A stretch of 64,000 nucleotides of DNA from an uncultured Helicobacter sp. (GCF_910577135.1 NZ_CAJTLL010000004.1:9234-73233), one strand, 5' to 3'; counted from the first letter of the stretch, positions 36,314 through 45,819 are shown. Translations and numbers: made by a program. Notes: generated from the letters alone by a model not told the origin.

Positions 36314-37801
36314 TTAGTTTTCACATAGAATTTCCACACACTTTTTATAAATATCGGGATTATTAATAATAATCAACTTAAGTCGTTTTCTTACTCTTGT
36401 TAGGGCTTGAAATAGTGTTTCTAAGGGATTATAATAAGCTCTAGCTTTATAGCTTAATCTACCCTCTTCTGTGTAGTAGAAATCTTCAGTAATTGTTATA
36501 ACAATATTATCCCATTCTTGTCCAATAGCTTGATGAGAACTCGTGTCTGACGAAAATTTAACTTGGCTTAATTTTTCTTGTGTATGCAAACTTGTAGAGA
36601 GATAAATATATTTCCATTTTTCTTTAATCAAAAAAATAATATATTCTTTTGCGTCTTGTAAATTGTTTGCATAATATAAGGATATATTCTTAAATTCCTT
36701 TGGTTTTGAATCTTGAGATTCTTTATTTTTTGGATTAAATATTTTTTTAATGAAATAAGCAATTTCTTTATTGTGTCTAATTTTATTCTTTAATTTATAA
36801 TCAGCTCCCTTTGCGACTTTTTGAATTGCTCGTGTTACTTCCTCTGCCTCATTAGTTTTGTTGAGTCTTTGGCGAACATCGTGAGAAAAAATCAGTATCC
36901 CATTTTCTCTTATTTGCAGTATTTCTTTTAGCTGCTTAGAGCTTATTCTTTGAGATTCATCAACAATAATAATATCGGCTTGAATTTCTTTAATATGATT
37001 AAAATCTTTGATTGGATGAATGTTCCACTTTAAGTCTCTAAGTTTATGTATTCCTTCATTAAGGCTTGCACAATGCACAATTACAACTTTATAGTCTTGT
37101 TGCATTAATTTTTTTGCAATGTGATATGTTAGCAGAGTTTTTCCTGTTCCAGCTTGACCAGATATTGAAAATATATAATGGCTTTTTTGATGAATCTTTT
37201 CTAATACCTCCTTGCAGATTTGTTCTTGATAGTTGGTTAAAAAATATTGATTATCAATAAATGGTTGTGTATTGTTAAAAGGAGAGATTAAGTAATTAAT
37301 TGGAACAAATAAAGTATCTGGGTGTCTTTGTTCGTTTTCAAACTCTCTAAGTTCTTGGAGCAAGTTAGGTGTTTCAATTTCTTTAAGTTCTCCCTTGAAA
37401 TATTTATAGAGTTTCTTTTGGGTAGCCACAAAGGTATAACAATGAATCTCTTTGTTAAGAGGAGAAAAATAGTGGTAGTTGCGCTGAAGTTGTTTAAGAA
37501 TTTTATTGGCTGCAATCTCCTCAAATTTTAATTCAATATTAATAATCCTATTCTTTTCAAATCTAACTAAATCAAACTCTTTTCCGATTTGTGGAATGTT
37601 GTAGTTAATGTAATAGCCCTCAAAAATATTAAAATTTTCATTATTTAATTTTTTAAACTCTTGACATAAAAGACATAAACTTTGAATTTCGTGTTCTTTA
37701 ACATTTTGAATTTGTAAAAATTCTTTGATATGTTTATCTGATAGCAACTCTTTTTCTTTAAAAAGATTACAAATTTCTAAAAGATTTACGGGTCTTTGCA
37801 T
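36314..37801 (-). CDS. nuclease-helicase fusion, putative defence gene
   Basis: 495 residues on the strand opposite to the rest of the island. N-terminal part: a PD-(D/E)xK-like nuclease pattern, IGKEFD (D77), then IINIELKFEE (E90-x-K92). C-terminal part: a superfamily 1 / DUF2075-type helicase with Walker A SGQAGTGKT (215-222), Walker B DIIIVDESQR (D281-E282), a conserved IFSHDVRQRLN segment, a QxxGxEW-type motif (AIGQEWDNIV), and a terminal LFQALTRVRKRL motif VI. This layout is typical of stand-alone restriction or antiphage effectors; no known system name can be given with confidence. ATG 37801 has GGAAAA upstream. It may be a lone defence gene, convergent with the methyltransferase. Confidence 0.7.
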   Translation of the reverse strand: MQRPVNLLEICNLFKEKELLSDKHIKEFLQIQNVKEHEIQSLCLLCQEFKKLNNENFNIFEGYYINYNIPQIGKEFDLVRFEKNRIINIELKFEEIAANKILKQLQRNYHYFSPLNKEIHCYTFVATQKKLYKYFKGELKEIETPNLLQELREFENEQRHPDTLFVPINYLISPFNNTQPFIDNQYFLTNYQEQICKEVLEKIHQKSHYIFSISGQAGTGKTLLTYHIAKKLMQQDYKVVIVHCASLNEGIHKLRDLKWNIHPIKDFNHIKEIQADIIIVDESQRISSKQLKEILQIRENGILIFSHDVRQRLNKTNEAEEVTRAIQKVAKGADYKLKNKIRHNKEIAYFIKKIFNPKNKESQDSKPKEFKNISLYYANNLQDAKEYIIFLIKEKWKYIYLSTSLHTQEKLSQVKFSSDTSSHQAIGQEWDNIVITITEDFYYTEEGRLSYKARAYYNPLETLFQALTRVRKRLKLIIINNPDIYKKCVEILCEN

Positions 37802-37922
37802 AAAGATTTTTCCTTACTTGGTAAAATGAGTTTTTATGTTTGATTGTATCATAAATGTTTCAGATACAGCTATGTAAAAATTTGCAAAGGAATATTAAGC
37901 TATACTCGCCTAAAAGGCTTAG

Positions 37923-38273
37923 ATTTTATCGCAAGATTTTCTAAAACTTCCATTAAGCAGAGAACTACAAGGGGATTACGATCAAAAAAATTTACTTATT
38001 TTTGATGATAACCTCAATGCTATGCAAAATCAAGCTAAAAGCTTCAAAAATAGTATAGACTTAATCTATATTGACCCTCCTTTTGCCACAAATAATACCT
38101 TTAGACTAGGAAGCACGATGAGCGCAAGTTTAGATTCAAAAATTGCATATAAAGACAAATTTAATTTGGAATCTTATTTGGAATTTCTCTACTATCGTCT
38201 AATTTTAATCAAAGAATTAATGAGTGAAAAAGGGAGTCTGTATTTACACATTGATGATAAGGTGGGAGTTTAG
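37923..38273 (+). pseudogene. N-terminal fragment of a DNA adenine methyltransferase
   Basis: An open stretch without a start codon until 38022. It reads QDFLKLPLSRELQGDYDQKN, then LLIFDDNLNAMQ and SIDLIYIDPPFATNN, where DPPF is the catalytic motif of a beta-order N6-adenine methyltransferase, followed by KGSLYLHIDDKVG. After KVG homology ends and a stop follows. The matching C-terminal piece is at 53459-53719, about 15 kb away, so the gene was split by the toxin/restriction insert; the ~120 residues expected in between are gone. A probable frameshift lies just before 37923. Confidence 0.75.
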
Positions 38274-38609
38274 AACAAATGAGCGCAAATAGTTAAGGAG
38301 CAATTAAAAAAAAGATTAAAAATGATAAATTTTTGCATTATTAATCATTTTAATATATGATATAAATACATTTGAATAAAGCAGTTTTGCCAAATATTAA
38401 ATAATCAGGCTCTTTATGAAAATAAATAGCAAAATTAAAGTATTTAGCTCTATCTTATAGAATAAATTAAATAAACTTTTTTATTTAATTTTAATATATA
38501 AATTTAGATTCTTATTTACATTAATGTTTAAAATGTTTAAGTATTTAACTTTTGGTTATAGACTGCTATTGAGTGTATTTAATCAATTTATTTTACAAAG
38601 GATATAACA
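38274..38609. other. very AT-rich leader upstream of cdtA
   Basis: No gene. A long run of A/T (more extreme than flanking DNA) from the end of the methyltransferase fragment to cdtA. It probably contains the toxin promoter. I see no clear -35/-10 pair or regulator site. Confidence 0.5.
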
Positions 38610-39305
38610 ATGAGACTTTTATTTTTTCTCTTAATAACTCTTTTGTTTGCAGCGTGTTCTTCAACACCAAAGGTTCATCAGCCTAAGCATTCGTCTAAGA
38701 CTGAAAAAGATTTGGGTATAGGATTAAGTCCAACGCCTCCACCTAATGAACGAATACCGGGTGAAAAATCAAGAGCAATGCTGATGGAAATGGAAGGGCG
38801 TGAAATTCCTGTTAGGATTCCTGATGCAAATGCATCAAAAATAGATAAAAATGTTTCTAATCCTATATCAATTATGTCTTCATCAGGAGGTCTTTTAACA
38901 CTTTGGGCGCTTAAGCCAAGAAATTGGGTATGGGGATATACGCCTATTGATAGTTTTGAGTTTGGCAGAGCAAAATTTTGGCGTATTATAAGTTTTTCAA
39001 ATGGGCAAGTGATAATTAAAAATATGCAAGAAGGTACTTGTCTTCAGGCTTACGGAAATGGTGTAATTCACGATATATGCGATAGTAAAAATCAAGCACA
39101 ATTATGGAATCTCAACTTTTTTGACAATCAAGCCATACAAATTCAAAGTGTGAGTGCAAAAACTTGTTTGCAAACACCAACTGTGCGAACAACGACATAC
39201 TATAGTATTTATTTAACAAAATGTTCGACGAGTTCTAACCTTGACCAACAATGGTATATTACCCCTGTGGCACTAGAACCAGAGCCTATTTTTTTCATTA
39301 AATAA
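38610..39305 (+). CDS. cdtA: cytolethal distending toxin subunit A
   Basis: 231 residues. Lipoprotein signal MRLLFFLLITLLFAAC (lipobox LFAAC, Cys16). A ricin-type lectin domain follows: FGRAKFWRIISFSNGQVIIK, GTCLQAYGNG, QLWNLNFFDNQAIQIQS, TCLQTP. CdtA and CdtC form the receptor-binding part that delivers CdtB into host cells. AAAGGA lies before the ATG. It is the first gene of a tight operon cdtA-cdtB (19 nt) and cdtB-cdtC (9 nt). A mature N-terminus rich in Lys/His/Pro (KVHQPKHSSK) precedes the lectin fold. Confidence 0.92.
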   Translation: MRLLFFLLITLLFAACSSTPKVHQPKHSSKTEKDLGIGLSPTPPPNERIPGEKSRAMLMEMEGREIPVRIPDANASKIDKNVSNPISIMSSSGGLLTLWALKPRNWVWGYTPIDSFEFGRAKFWRIISFSNGQVIIKNMQEGTCLQAYGNGVIHDICDSKNQAQLWNLNFFDNQAIQIQSVSAKTCLQTPTVRTTTYYSIYLTKCSTSSNLDQQWYITPVALEPEPIFFIK

Positions 39306-39324
39306 TCAATATTAAGGAGTAAAA

Positions 39325-40146
39325 ATGAGAATACTATTATGCTTTTTAATGAGTTTTACCTTTGCTTTAGCCAATCTTGAAGATTATAGAGTAAGCACTT
39401 GGAATCTACAAGGTTCTTCAGCAAATACTGAGAGTAAATGGAATATAAGTGTGAGACAACTCATCACAGGAGATAATCCTGCTAATATTCTTATGGTGCA
39501 AGAAGCAGGTGCTATACCTGCTTCAGCGAGAAGAACAGGTAGAATGGTTCAGCCCGGTGGGACACCTGTAGAGGAATTTACATGGGAACTTGGAACTTAT
39601 TCTAGACCAAATACAGTTTATATCTATTATGCTCCTCTAGATGTGGGAGCAAGAAGGGTGAATCTTGCCATAGTTTCTGATAGAAGAGCTGATGAAGTTC
39701 TTGTAGTGCATCAAAATGTTGTTGCTACAGAGGCATCGCGTCCAGCTATTGGTATTCGTATCGGCAATGATGTGTTTTTTAATATTCACGCTTTAGCAAG
39801 TGGAGGTGGTGATGCACCTGCTTTAGTTACAGCTGTGCACGATAATTTTATTAATATGCCACAAATAAATTGGCTTATCGCTGGAGATTTTAATCGCGAT
39901 CCAGCGCTCTTGCAATCGGGGCTAGATACAAGAATCGCTAATCATATCCGTATTACTGCTCCAAACTCTGCTACACATTTTAGCTCTAGAGGAACAAATA
40001 GAACACTTGATTATGCGGTAGTAGGCAGATCAAGCCCTTCTCGTTCCACTATAGCTTTGCCGCAAATTGCAGCAATACTTATGGCAGCAAATATACGCGC
40101 ACACCTCTCATCTGACCATTCGCCTGTGCATTTTGGACGATTTTAG
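39325..40146 (+). CDS. cdtB: cytolethal distending toxin subunit B (nuclease)
   Basis: 273 residues. Signal peptide MRILLCFLMSFTFALA, then LEDYRVSTWNLQGSS. A DNase I-like fold causing DNA damage in host nuclei. Catalytic and metal residues are all present: E60 (ILMVQE), H155 (FFNIHA), D188 and N190 (WLIAGDFNRDP), D229 (TLDYAVVG), and D264-H265 (LSSDHSPVHF). Length matches known CdtB. The gene is intact, unlike most restriction genes around it. AAGGAG lies upstream of the ATG. Confidence 0.96.
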   Translation: MRILLCFLMSFTFALANLEDYRVSTWNLQGSSANTESKWNISVRQLITGDNPANILMVQEAGAIPASARRTGRMVQPGGTPVEEFTWELGTYSRPNTVYIYYAPLDVGARRVNLAIVSDRRADEVLVVHQNVVATEASRPAIGIRIGNDVFFNIHALASGGGDAPALVTAVHDNFINMPQINWLIAGDFNRDPALLQSGLDTRIANHIRITAPNSATHFSSRGTNRTLDYAVVGRSSPSRSTIALPQIAAILMAANIRAHLSSDHSPVHFGRF

Positions 40147-40155
40147 GAGGCATCA

Positions 40156-40707
40156 ATGAAAAAATTTACTTTATTATTCATTTTAATCTCAAGCTTTGTA
40201 TATGGAGGCGATCCTGAAGATTTACCAGATTTTACCGCACCATTTTCTCTAAGGAGTCTTGCAACAGGAGATTTGCTTGCTCCAGATTATAGAAAACCAA
40301 ATTGGAATCTCAAGCAAGTTGATCTTGATGAGCAAATCCGCAAAAGTGATCCTTTTGATAAGTTTAATTTAGGGGCTATGCAATTTGTTAATGCAGATGA
40401 TCCAAAGTCGTGCCTAGGGATTGATGAAAGCGGATTTTTTGCGCTTAAAAATTGTGAAGAGGATTTAAAAAGTAAAAATTTTGAAACCGTATTTACAATT
40501 ATTCCTACAACAAGTTCTGCGGTGCAAATTCGTTCTTTTGTTTTGGATAAAACAGAATGTATTTCGGTGTTTTTTAACCCTCGCTTACCTTCAGGAAGGG
40601 GCATTGGCATTACTCCTTGTAGTGTAGATAAAATATTGACCATAAATTTGTATAAACTTATGCTCATTCTCCCTCCTTTAGTTGAGGCAAAAACTATTAA
40701 TCCTTAA
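40156..40707 (+). CDS. cdtC: cytolethal distending toxin subunit C
   Basis: 183 residues. Signal peptide MKKFTLLFILISSFVYG, then a short lectin-like domain (FTAPFSLRSLATGDLLAPDY, MQFVNADDPKSCLGI, ECISVFFNP) as in other CdtC proteins. It pairs with CdtA to bind host cells. AGGAGG precedes the ATG, 9 nt after cdtB. A 20-bp segment covering its last codons recurs at 44000-44019 with one mismatch. Confidence 0.93.
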   Translation: MKKFTLLFILISSFVYGGDPEDLPDFTAPFSLRSLATGDLLAPDYRKPNWNLKQVDLDEQIRKSDPFDKFNLGAMQFVNADDPKSCLGIDESGFFALKNCEEDLKSKNFETVFTIIPTTSSAVQIRSFVLDKTECISVFFNPRLPSGRGIGITPCSVDKILTINLYKLMLILPPLVEAKTINP

Positions 40708-40726
40708 AAGTTTGCATAAAAGAAAG

Positions 40727-40932
40727 ATTGAGTTTGTGCGCAAAAGCAATCTCAATTGGCTCTATGTCAGCCCTGCAGCATTTTTTATGAGGGTAAATCG
40801 CAAAATTATGAGTTAATAGGTGAGGAATTTAAAGTCAATGCAAAAGGTGAAAGTAGAGTGTCTTATAGCACTTATGCGACTGCTCTTATCAAACTGCTTT
40901 CTAGTGGAGAGATTAAAATGTGCCAAAGATAA
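40727..40932 (+). pseudogene. C-terminal remnant of an NAD(P)-binding oxidoreductase
   Basis: Reads NLNWLYVSPAAFF, then in the next frame YEGKSQNYELIGEEFKVNAK and GESRVSYSTYATALIKLL to a stop. This matches the C-terminal end of NmrA-like/YwnB-type NAD(P)-binding proteins (typical NWT-SPA, then GE.RISY.DYA). One frameshift lies near 40778. The N-terminal two thirds are absent. It lies directly behind cdtC. Confidence 0.65.
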
Positions 40933-41080
40933 GCCTCATTAAAGTGTAGATTCTAAATGGTATAGTGGCACAGATTTTATGTAAAAAGATTTTGTGCCTA
41001 TTTTCATTCATTCCCTTGTAATTTTTTTTGATAGAATGCGGATTTGGAAATTACAAAGAAAAAAGGAGAGGGAATGATAT

Positions 41081-41627
41081 ATGAAACGTAAAATTATCTT
41101 GTATATTTCACAAAGTTTAGATGGGTTTATTGCGGATAATAGCGGGAGCGTTAATTGGATTGTCAGAAATGTTGGAAATAATGAAGATTATGTTAGTGAT
41201 TACGAATATAAAAACTTTATTAAGGATATAGATACTGTTATTTTAGTATAACACATACTATCAAATAAAAACTGAATTATCACCTGATAAATGGATATAT
41301 GACGATTTAACAAGTTATGTCCTAACAAGTAAAAATATCAAAGATAATGCCAATATTAAATATCTTAATATGAATATAACCGAATTGATAAATAGATTAA
41401 AGCAAGAAATAAGGAAAAGCATATGGATTTGCGGCGGCACAAATTTAGTCAATCAATGCGTGAAAGAAAACCTAATTGATGAATACCAAATTACGACTGT
41501 TCCCATTATTTTAGGAAGTGGAATTAGACTTTTTGAAAATAATAGTAAAATAAAATTGAAGCTAAAAGATATGAAAGAAGAAAATGGTTTGATAACGGGA
41601 TTTTACAATAACAATAGTTTGCAGTAA
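41081..41627 (+). pseudogene. dihydrofolate reductase-like (RibD C-terminal domain) protein, broken
   Basis: Begins MKRKIILYISQSLDGFIADN behind AAAAGGAGAGGG and runs to IDTVILV, then stops at 41249. It resumes in another frame (TYYQIKTELSPDKWIYDDL, TSYVLTSKN) and ends with IWICGGTNLVNQCVKENLID and TVPIILGSGIRLFENN, the typical end of RibD-C/DHFR-like proteins. About 10 residues are deleted at the break. The role of the family is reductase-like but undefined; the gene is dead in this sequence. Confidence 0.75.
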
Positions 41628-41642
41628 AAATAGGAGTTAGAA

Positions 41643-41690
41643 ATGCGTTATTTCATCGGGGTAAGAATGCTGACATTTGCAGCAAATTAG
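41643..41690 (+). pseudogene. short duplicate of the EVE gene start
   Basis: MRYFIGVRMLTFAAN then stop. The first codons match the start of the EVE-domain gene at 43547 (MRYFIGIASK), including the DNA (ATGCGTTATTTCATCGG). Probably left by a duplication or insertion event. Confidence 0.5.
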
Positions 41691-41724
41691 GCTTTTGGTT
41701 TAGTTTGTTTATAGCTTGGTTTGG

Positions 41725-41730
41725 TATAAT
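41725..41730 (+). promoter_or_regulatory. -10 box upstream of the GmrSD-like gene
   Basis: TATAAT 38 nt before the ATG. The surrounding leader (TTTGGAAATTA...AGAGGGAATGA) is almost the same as that of the DHFR-like pseudogene at 41042-41076. Confidence 0.5.
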
Positions 41731-41767
41731 ATTTAGGTTTGGAAATTAGCTAGAAAAAAGAGAGGGA

Positions 41768-43528
41768 ATGAAAGCAACAGAAAATAATTTTGGTTTTATG
41801 GAGCAAGAATCTTTGATTGAAATTCCATTTTTTCAAAGAGCGTATGTATGGGAAGAAGAACAATGGAAGCAACTTTTTGAAGACCTACAAGATAGCTATG
41901 CAAATAACAGAGAACATTTTTTAGGTTCAATAGTTTTAAAACAACTTCCTACCAATGCAGGAGAGGGAACAAAAAGAAGCTTGATTGACGGACAACAAAG
42001 ATTAACAACTTTTTCTATTCTCGTAAAATCTTTATATGATAAGTTAGATGAAGATGATAAGCAAGACAATGTTAAATATTTATTCAAAAAGCCAACTAAA
42101 GAAAAAAATCCAAAAATTCAACATTCTAGGGTTGATAAAACTTCTTTTAATCAGATTCTACAAGCTAAAGATTTTGTATCCTTGCAAGATATTGAAAAGC
42201 ACAAAGAAGGCAAAGATAAGGATAAAATAAGGAATAGATTAATTCGATGCTATGAGTATTTTACAAAGCGGGTAGAGGAAATAGAAAAAAATTATAAAGA
42301 ATTTTTAGATTTTATTCTCAATTCAAAATTATGGGTTACCATTAATTTAGACACAAATGAAGATGAACAAAAAATCTTTGACTCTATTAACACCGCAGGT
42401 TTAAAACTCACCGCAACAGATATTATTAAAAACGCGCTTTTTGCAAAAGCTATGGCATTAAATACAGATTATGAAAAGCTTTATAAGGAGTATTGGGAAG
42501 ATTTATTTGAAGCAAAAGAAAATAAGGAATTTTGGGAAGAGGAAATTGCCACAGGAAGGCTTAAAAGGGTGCAAAGTGAGATTTTCTTACACTCTTTTGC
42601 GATTATCGGGGGATTCTTTGATGTTGAGAAAGACACTTTAGAAAACTTAAGTGATATTTATAAACAAAAAACGAGAGATTTTAGTGCGCAACAACTAGAA
42701 TCTTTTTTAAAGAAAATCAAAGAATATGCTTTAATTTATCAAAATTTTCCATACATTACCAAAGATACTCCATTATGCTTTGAAAATGATGAGCAACGCT
42801 TGTTTCATATTTTAAAAGTTACAGATACAAATACAATAATGCCTTTAATTTTGGCTTTAAAATTCAACCTTAAAAACAATTCTGATATTATGAAAAAGTG
42901 CTTAAATTTACTAGAAGTTTTTATCCTTACGCGTTGGTTATGTTTTAAAAGCACAAAAGATTACAATAAACTCTTTGCAAATATGACAAAAAAGCTTAAC
43001 AAGACCAACCCCCTAGAATTTTTGAAAAATAATTTGAAAGATATTCCAAAGAGATATGAAATTGAGGATTGTTTAATATCTAAAGATAACTATCTTGCAA
43101 ATAAAAAAGCTGCGTTAATCCTTTTTTGGATAGAACTTTATAGACGCCATACAAATAAAAAGACACAAGATAGTATAGAGCTTTCTTATAAATGGACATT
43201 GGAACATCTTATGCCACAATCGTGGGAAGAAAATTGGAAAAGTATTGCAAAAGATGAATTACACGCAGAGGATTTAATCTATCAAATAGGCAATATGACG
43301 CTTTTAAAAAGCTCTCTTAATAGTGCAATAAAAAATGCTTCTTGGAAAATTAAGCTTAATGGCGATGGAAGTCGTAAAAATTCCATTAAAAGCTGTGCGG
43401 ATTTGCTTATTACTAGAGAGCTATGCGATAAAACAATATGGAACGAAGATACCATAAGGGATAGGACACAGAGATTAACACAAGAATTTTTCAAAATTTG
43501 GAATGTTGATGATATTTTCACTAAATAA
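41768..43528 (+). CDS. GmrSD-like type IV restriction enzyme (DUF262-DUF1524)
   Basis: 586 residues. N-terminal DUF262: IPFFQRAYVWEEEQWKQLFE, HFLGSIVLKQL, and LIDGQQRLTTFSILVKSLYD (the DGQQRLTT motif, a ParB-like NTPase). The IFDSINTAGLKLTATDIIKN segment is diagnostic. The C-terminal DUF1524 HNH nuclease has LEHLMPQSWEENW and IGNMTLLKSSLN. Proteins of this type cut DNA with modified bases, such as glucosylated hydroxymethylcytosine in phages. It is intact. The next gene is an EVE-domain reader of modified bases (now broken), which fits a modified-DNA defence pair. Confidence 0.85.
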   Translation: MKATENNFGFMEQESLIEIPFFQRAYVWEEEQWKQLFEDLQDSYANNREHFLGSIVLKQLPTNAGEGTKRSLIDGQQRLTTFSILVKSLYDKLDEDDKQDNVKYLFKKPTKEKNPKIQHSRVDKTSFNQILQAKDFVSLQDIEKHKEGKDKDKIRNRLIRCYEYFTKRVEEIEKNYKEFLDFILNSKLWVTINLDTNEDEQKIFDSINTAGLKLTATDIIKNALFAKAMALNTDYEKLYKEYWEDLFEAKENKEFWEEEIATGRLKRVQSEIFLHSFAIIGGFFDVEKDTLENLSDIYKQKTRDFSAQQLESFLKKIKEYALIYQNFPYITKDTPLCFENDEQRLFHILKVTDTNTIMPLILALKFNLKNNSDIMKKCLNLLEVFILTRWLCFKSTKDYNKLFANMTKKLNKTNPLEFLKNNLKDIPKRYEIEDCLISKDNYLANKKAALILFWIELYRRHTNKKTQDSIELSYKWTLEHLMPQSWEENWKSIAKDELHAEDLIYQIGNMTLLKSSLNSAIKNASWKIKLNGDGSRKNSIKSCADLLITRELCDKTIWNEDTIRDRTQRLTQEFFKIWNVDDIFTK

Positions 43529-43546
43529 TTAAAATAAGGACACCCA

Positions 43547-43956
43547 ATGCGCTACTTCATCGGCATAGCATCAAAAAATTATATTCAAATAGGACAAGCA
43601 GGGGGATTTTGCCAACTCTGCCACGGCAAAGCCGCACCGCTTAAAAGAATGAAGCAAAATGATAAAATCATCTATTATAGCCCAAAGCTTACTATGGAAT
43701 CTAGAGCCTTATCAAGCCTTCACCGCACTAGGTGAAATCGCAGATGAAAATGTGTATCAAGTGGAGATGTTTAAGGGATTTTTCCCTTTTAGGCGCAATG
43801 TGCTATGGAGTGAAATTAAGCGAGAATGCCCTTTAAGCGTGGCAAAGACACACCCAGAATGGAAAGCCTACGCAAGCAAACTGCGTTTTTGGGCATTTTG
43901 AAGTCTCCAAAGAGTTTTTTAACTTCCTCGCAGAGTATATGACAAAGGATTCTTAA
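43547..43956 (+). pseudogene. EVE domain protein with two frameshifts
   Basis: EVE (PUA-like) domain, a reader of modified bases. Segments in order: MRYFIGIASKNYIQIGQAGG, AAPLKRMKQNDKIIYYSPKL, then in the next frame EPYQAFTALGEIADENVYQV and FKGFFPFRRNVLW, then a third frame from FGHFEVSKEFFNFLAEYM to TAA. The first shift is an extra base near 43695. The second is an extra T in T5 at 43886-43890. Without the two insertions the protein would be about 135 residues. It follows the GmrSD-like gene by 18 nt, so the two were probably an operon. Confidence 0.75.
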
Positions 43957-44125
43957 TGCAAAATACAATCTGCCAAAGCCGCGGTTGCTATTATAAAAAC
44001 AAAAACGATTAATCCTTAAGGAGAGTTGAGCCTTTTTATTGGAGAGTGCATTTTATTTAAGGTAAAATTGTGCTAAAAAAATTGGTAAAATATTACCAAA
44101 AGAATCCCACAACAAAGAAGCTTGT

Positions 44126-45635
44126 ATGACACAAACCTTAGCGCAAACACTTTTTAAATCCGCCGATAAACTCCGCAAAAACATCGACGCTGCCAAATAC
44201 AAGCATATCGTTTTGGGCTTAGTTTTCTTAAAATACATTTCCGATAGCTTCCAAGCCACTTTTGAGAGGGTGCAAAATGAAGGCGGAGATACGGAGGATA
44301 AAGACGAATACCTTGCCTACATGCGTTTTTCGTGCCGACAAAGGCGCGGTGGGGCTACATTATGGAAAACGCCAAACAAAGCAATATCGGCAGCCTTTTA
44401 GATAATGCAATGCAAACCATAGAGCAAGAAAACCCAAGCCTTAAGGGAGTTTTGCCAAAAGTCTATGCTCAAGAAGAATTAGATTCCATTTGTTTGGGTG
44501 GGCTGATTGATTTGCTCTCTAATCTCTCTTTGCATTCAGCCCAAAGTAGCGATATTTAGGGCATATTTTTGAATATTTCTTAGGCGAGTTTGCGCTAAGT
44601 GAGGGTAAAAAGGGCGGGCAGTTTTACACACCAAAAAGCGTTGTAGAACTTCTTATTGCGATGCTAGAGCCTTACAAAGGACGCGTATTTGACCCCTGTT
44701 GTGGCAGTGGGGGAATGTTTGTGCAAAGCGAACTTTTCGTGCAAAGCCATCAAGGTAGCATTGATGATATTTCTATTTATGGACAAGAGAGCAACCAAAC
44801 GACTTGGCGACTAGCGAAAATGAATCTTGCTATAAGACAAATTGACTCCTCACAAGTTAAATGGAATAGCGAGGGTAGCTTCTTAAATAACGCGCATAAG
44901 GACTTAAAAGCGGATTTTGTCATCGCTAACCCGCCCTTTAACGACTCCGATTATAGTGGCGAACTCTTAAAGCTTGATGGACGTTGGAAGTTTGGCACTC
45001 CCCTTACTACAAACGCAAACTATGCGTGGATTCAGCACTTCCTCTATCATCTTGCCCCTAAAGGCGTGGCGGGATTTGTCCTTGCCAAAGGCAGCCTCAC
45101 AAGCAACACCGCGACAGAAGGCGAGATACGCAAAAACTTGATAGAATCTAATCTCATTGATTGCATTGTCAATCTCCCCGCTAAGCTTTTCTTAAACACG
45201 CAAATCCCCGCTTGTCTGTGGTTTATCCGCCGCTCCAAAGCAAATAAAGAAATCCTTTTCATAGACGCAAGAAATTGTGGCGAGTTGATTAATCGCAAAA
45301 ATCGTATTCTCACGCAAGAGGATATTCAAAGGATAAGCTAAGCTTACCACGCGTGGGAAAAAGCACAGAATCGTGCAGATTTGGCAAACTCTAAAGAATC
45401 CACCCCACCTTATGCCGACATCAAAGGCTTTTGCAAATCTGCTTCCCTACAAGAAGTCGCCGCACTCGGCTACACTTTGACACCGGGCAGATTTGTAGGC
45501 TTAGAAGAAAGTGAAGAAGATTTTGACTTTGAGACAGAATTTACACGCTTAAAAGAGGAGTTGCAATCCCAAATGCGAGAAGAAGAGGCGTTAAATAAAA
45601 GGATTCTAGCCAACCTTGCTTTGATAGAGAAATGA
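44126..45635 (+). pseudogene. hsdM: type I restriction-modification methylase subunit, three lesions
   Basis: HsdM methylates adenine as M2S. Pieces: SADKLRKNIDAAKYKHIVLG with FLKYISDSF (N-terminal helical domain); FVPTKARWGYIMENAKQ to LGGLIDLLSNL; then [17 protein letters not shown], the SAM motif [15 protein letters not shown], catalytic [15 protein letters not shown] and the C-terminal coiled end (EEALNKRILANLALIEK). Breaks: a missing A near 44321 (TACATGCG instead of TACAATGCG), a missing T near 44555, and an in-frame TAA at 45339-45341 (RIS*AYHAW). Restoring these gives one continuous protein of about 503 residues. With three lesions this is more likely decay than a switch. Confidence 0.88.
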
Positions 45636-45714
45636 AAGATATATACAAAGCGGTAAAGCACCGCCGTGAATGAGCGAAAATTGTAGCATTAATACCTTAA
45701 CAATACACAAAACA

Positions 45715-45766
45715 CACAAAGGCAAACAATGAATAAAACCACTTGGCAAAGGGTGAAGTTGGGGGA
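45715..45766 (+). repeat. 52-bp direct repeat, left copy
   Basis: Identical to 46589-46640. It covers the upstream CACAAAGGCAAACA and the first 12 codons of hsdS (MNKTTWQRVKLG). It flanks the toxin-antitoxin cassette. Confidence 0.93.
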
Positions 45767-45791
45767 TTTAATATTAACACACAAGCCGTGA
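45729..45791 (+). pseudogene. 5' fragment of hsdS
   Basis: MNKTTWQRVKLGDLILTHKP then stop. The first 12 codons are identical to the start of the intact hsdS at 46603. It is the old hsdS start separated from its body by the toxin-antitoxin cassette, or a duplicated start. Confidence 0.75.
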
Positions 45792-45819
45792 TGATTTATG
45801 TAAAAGTTTCATCGCAATC

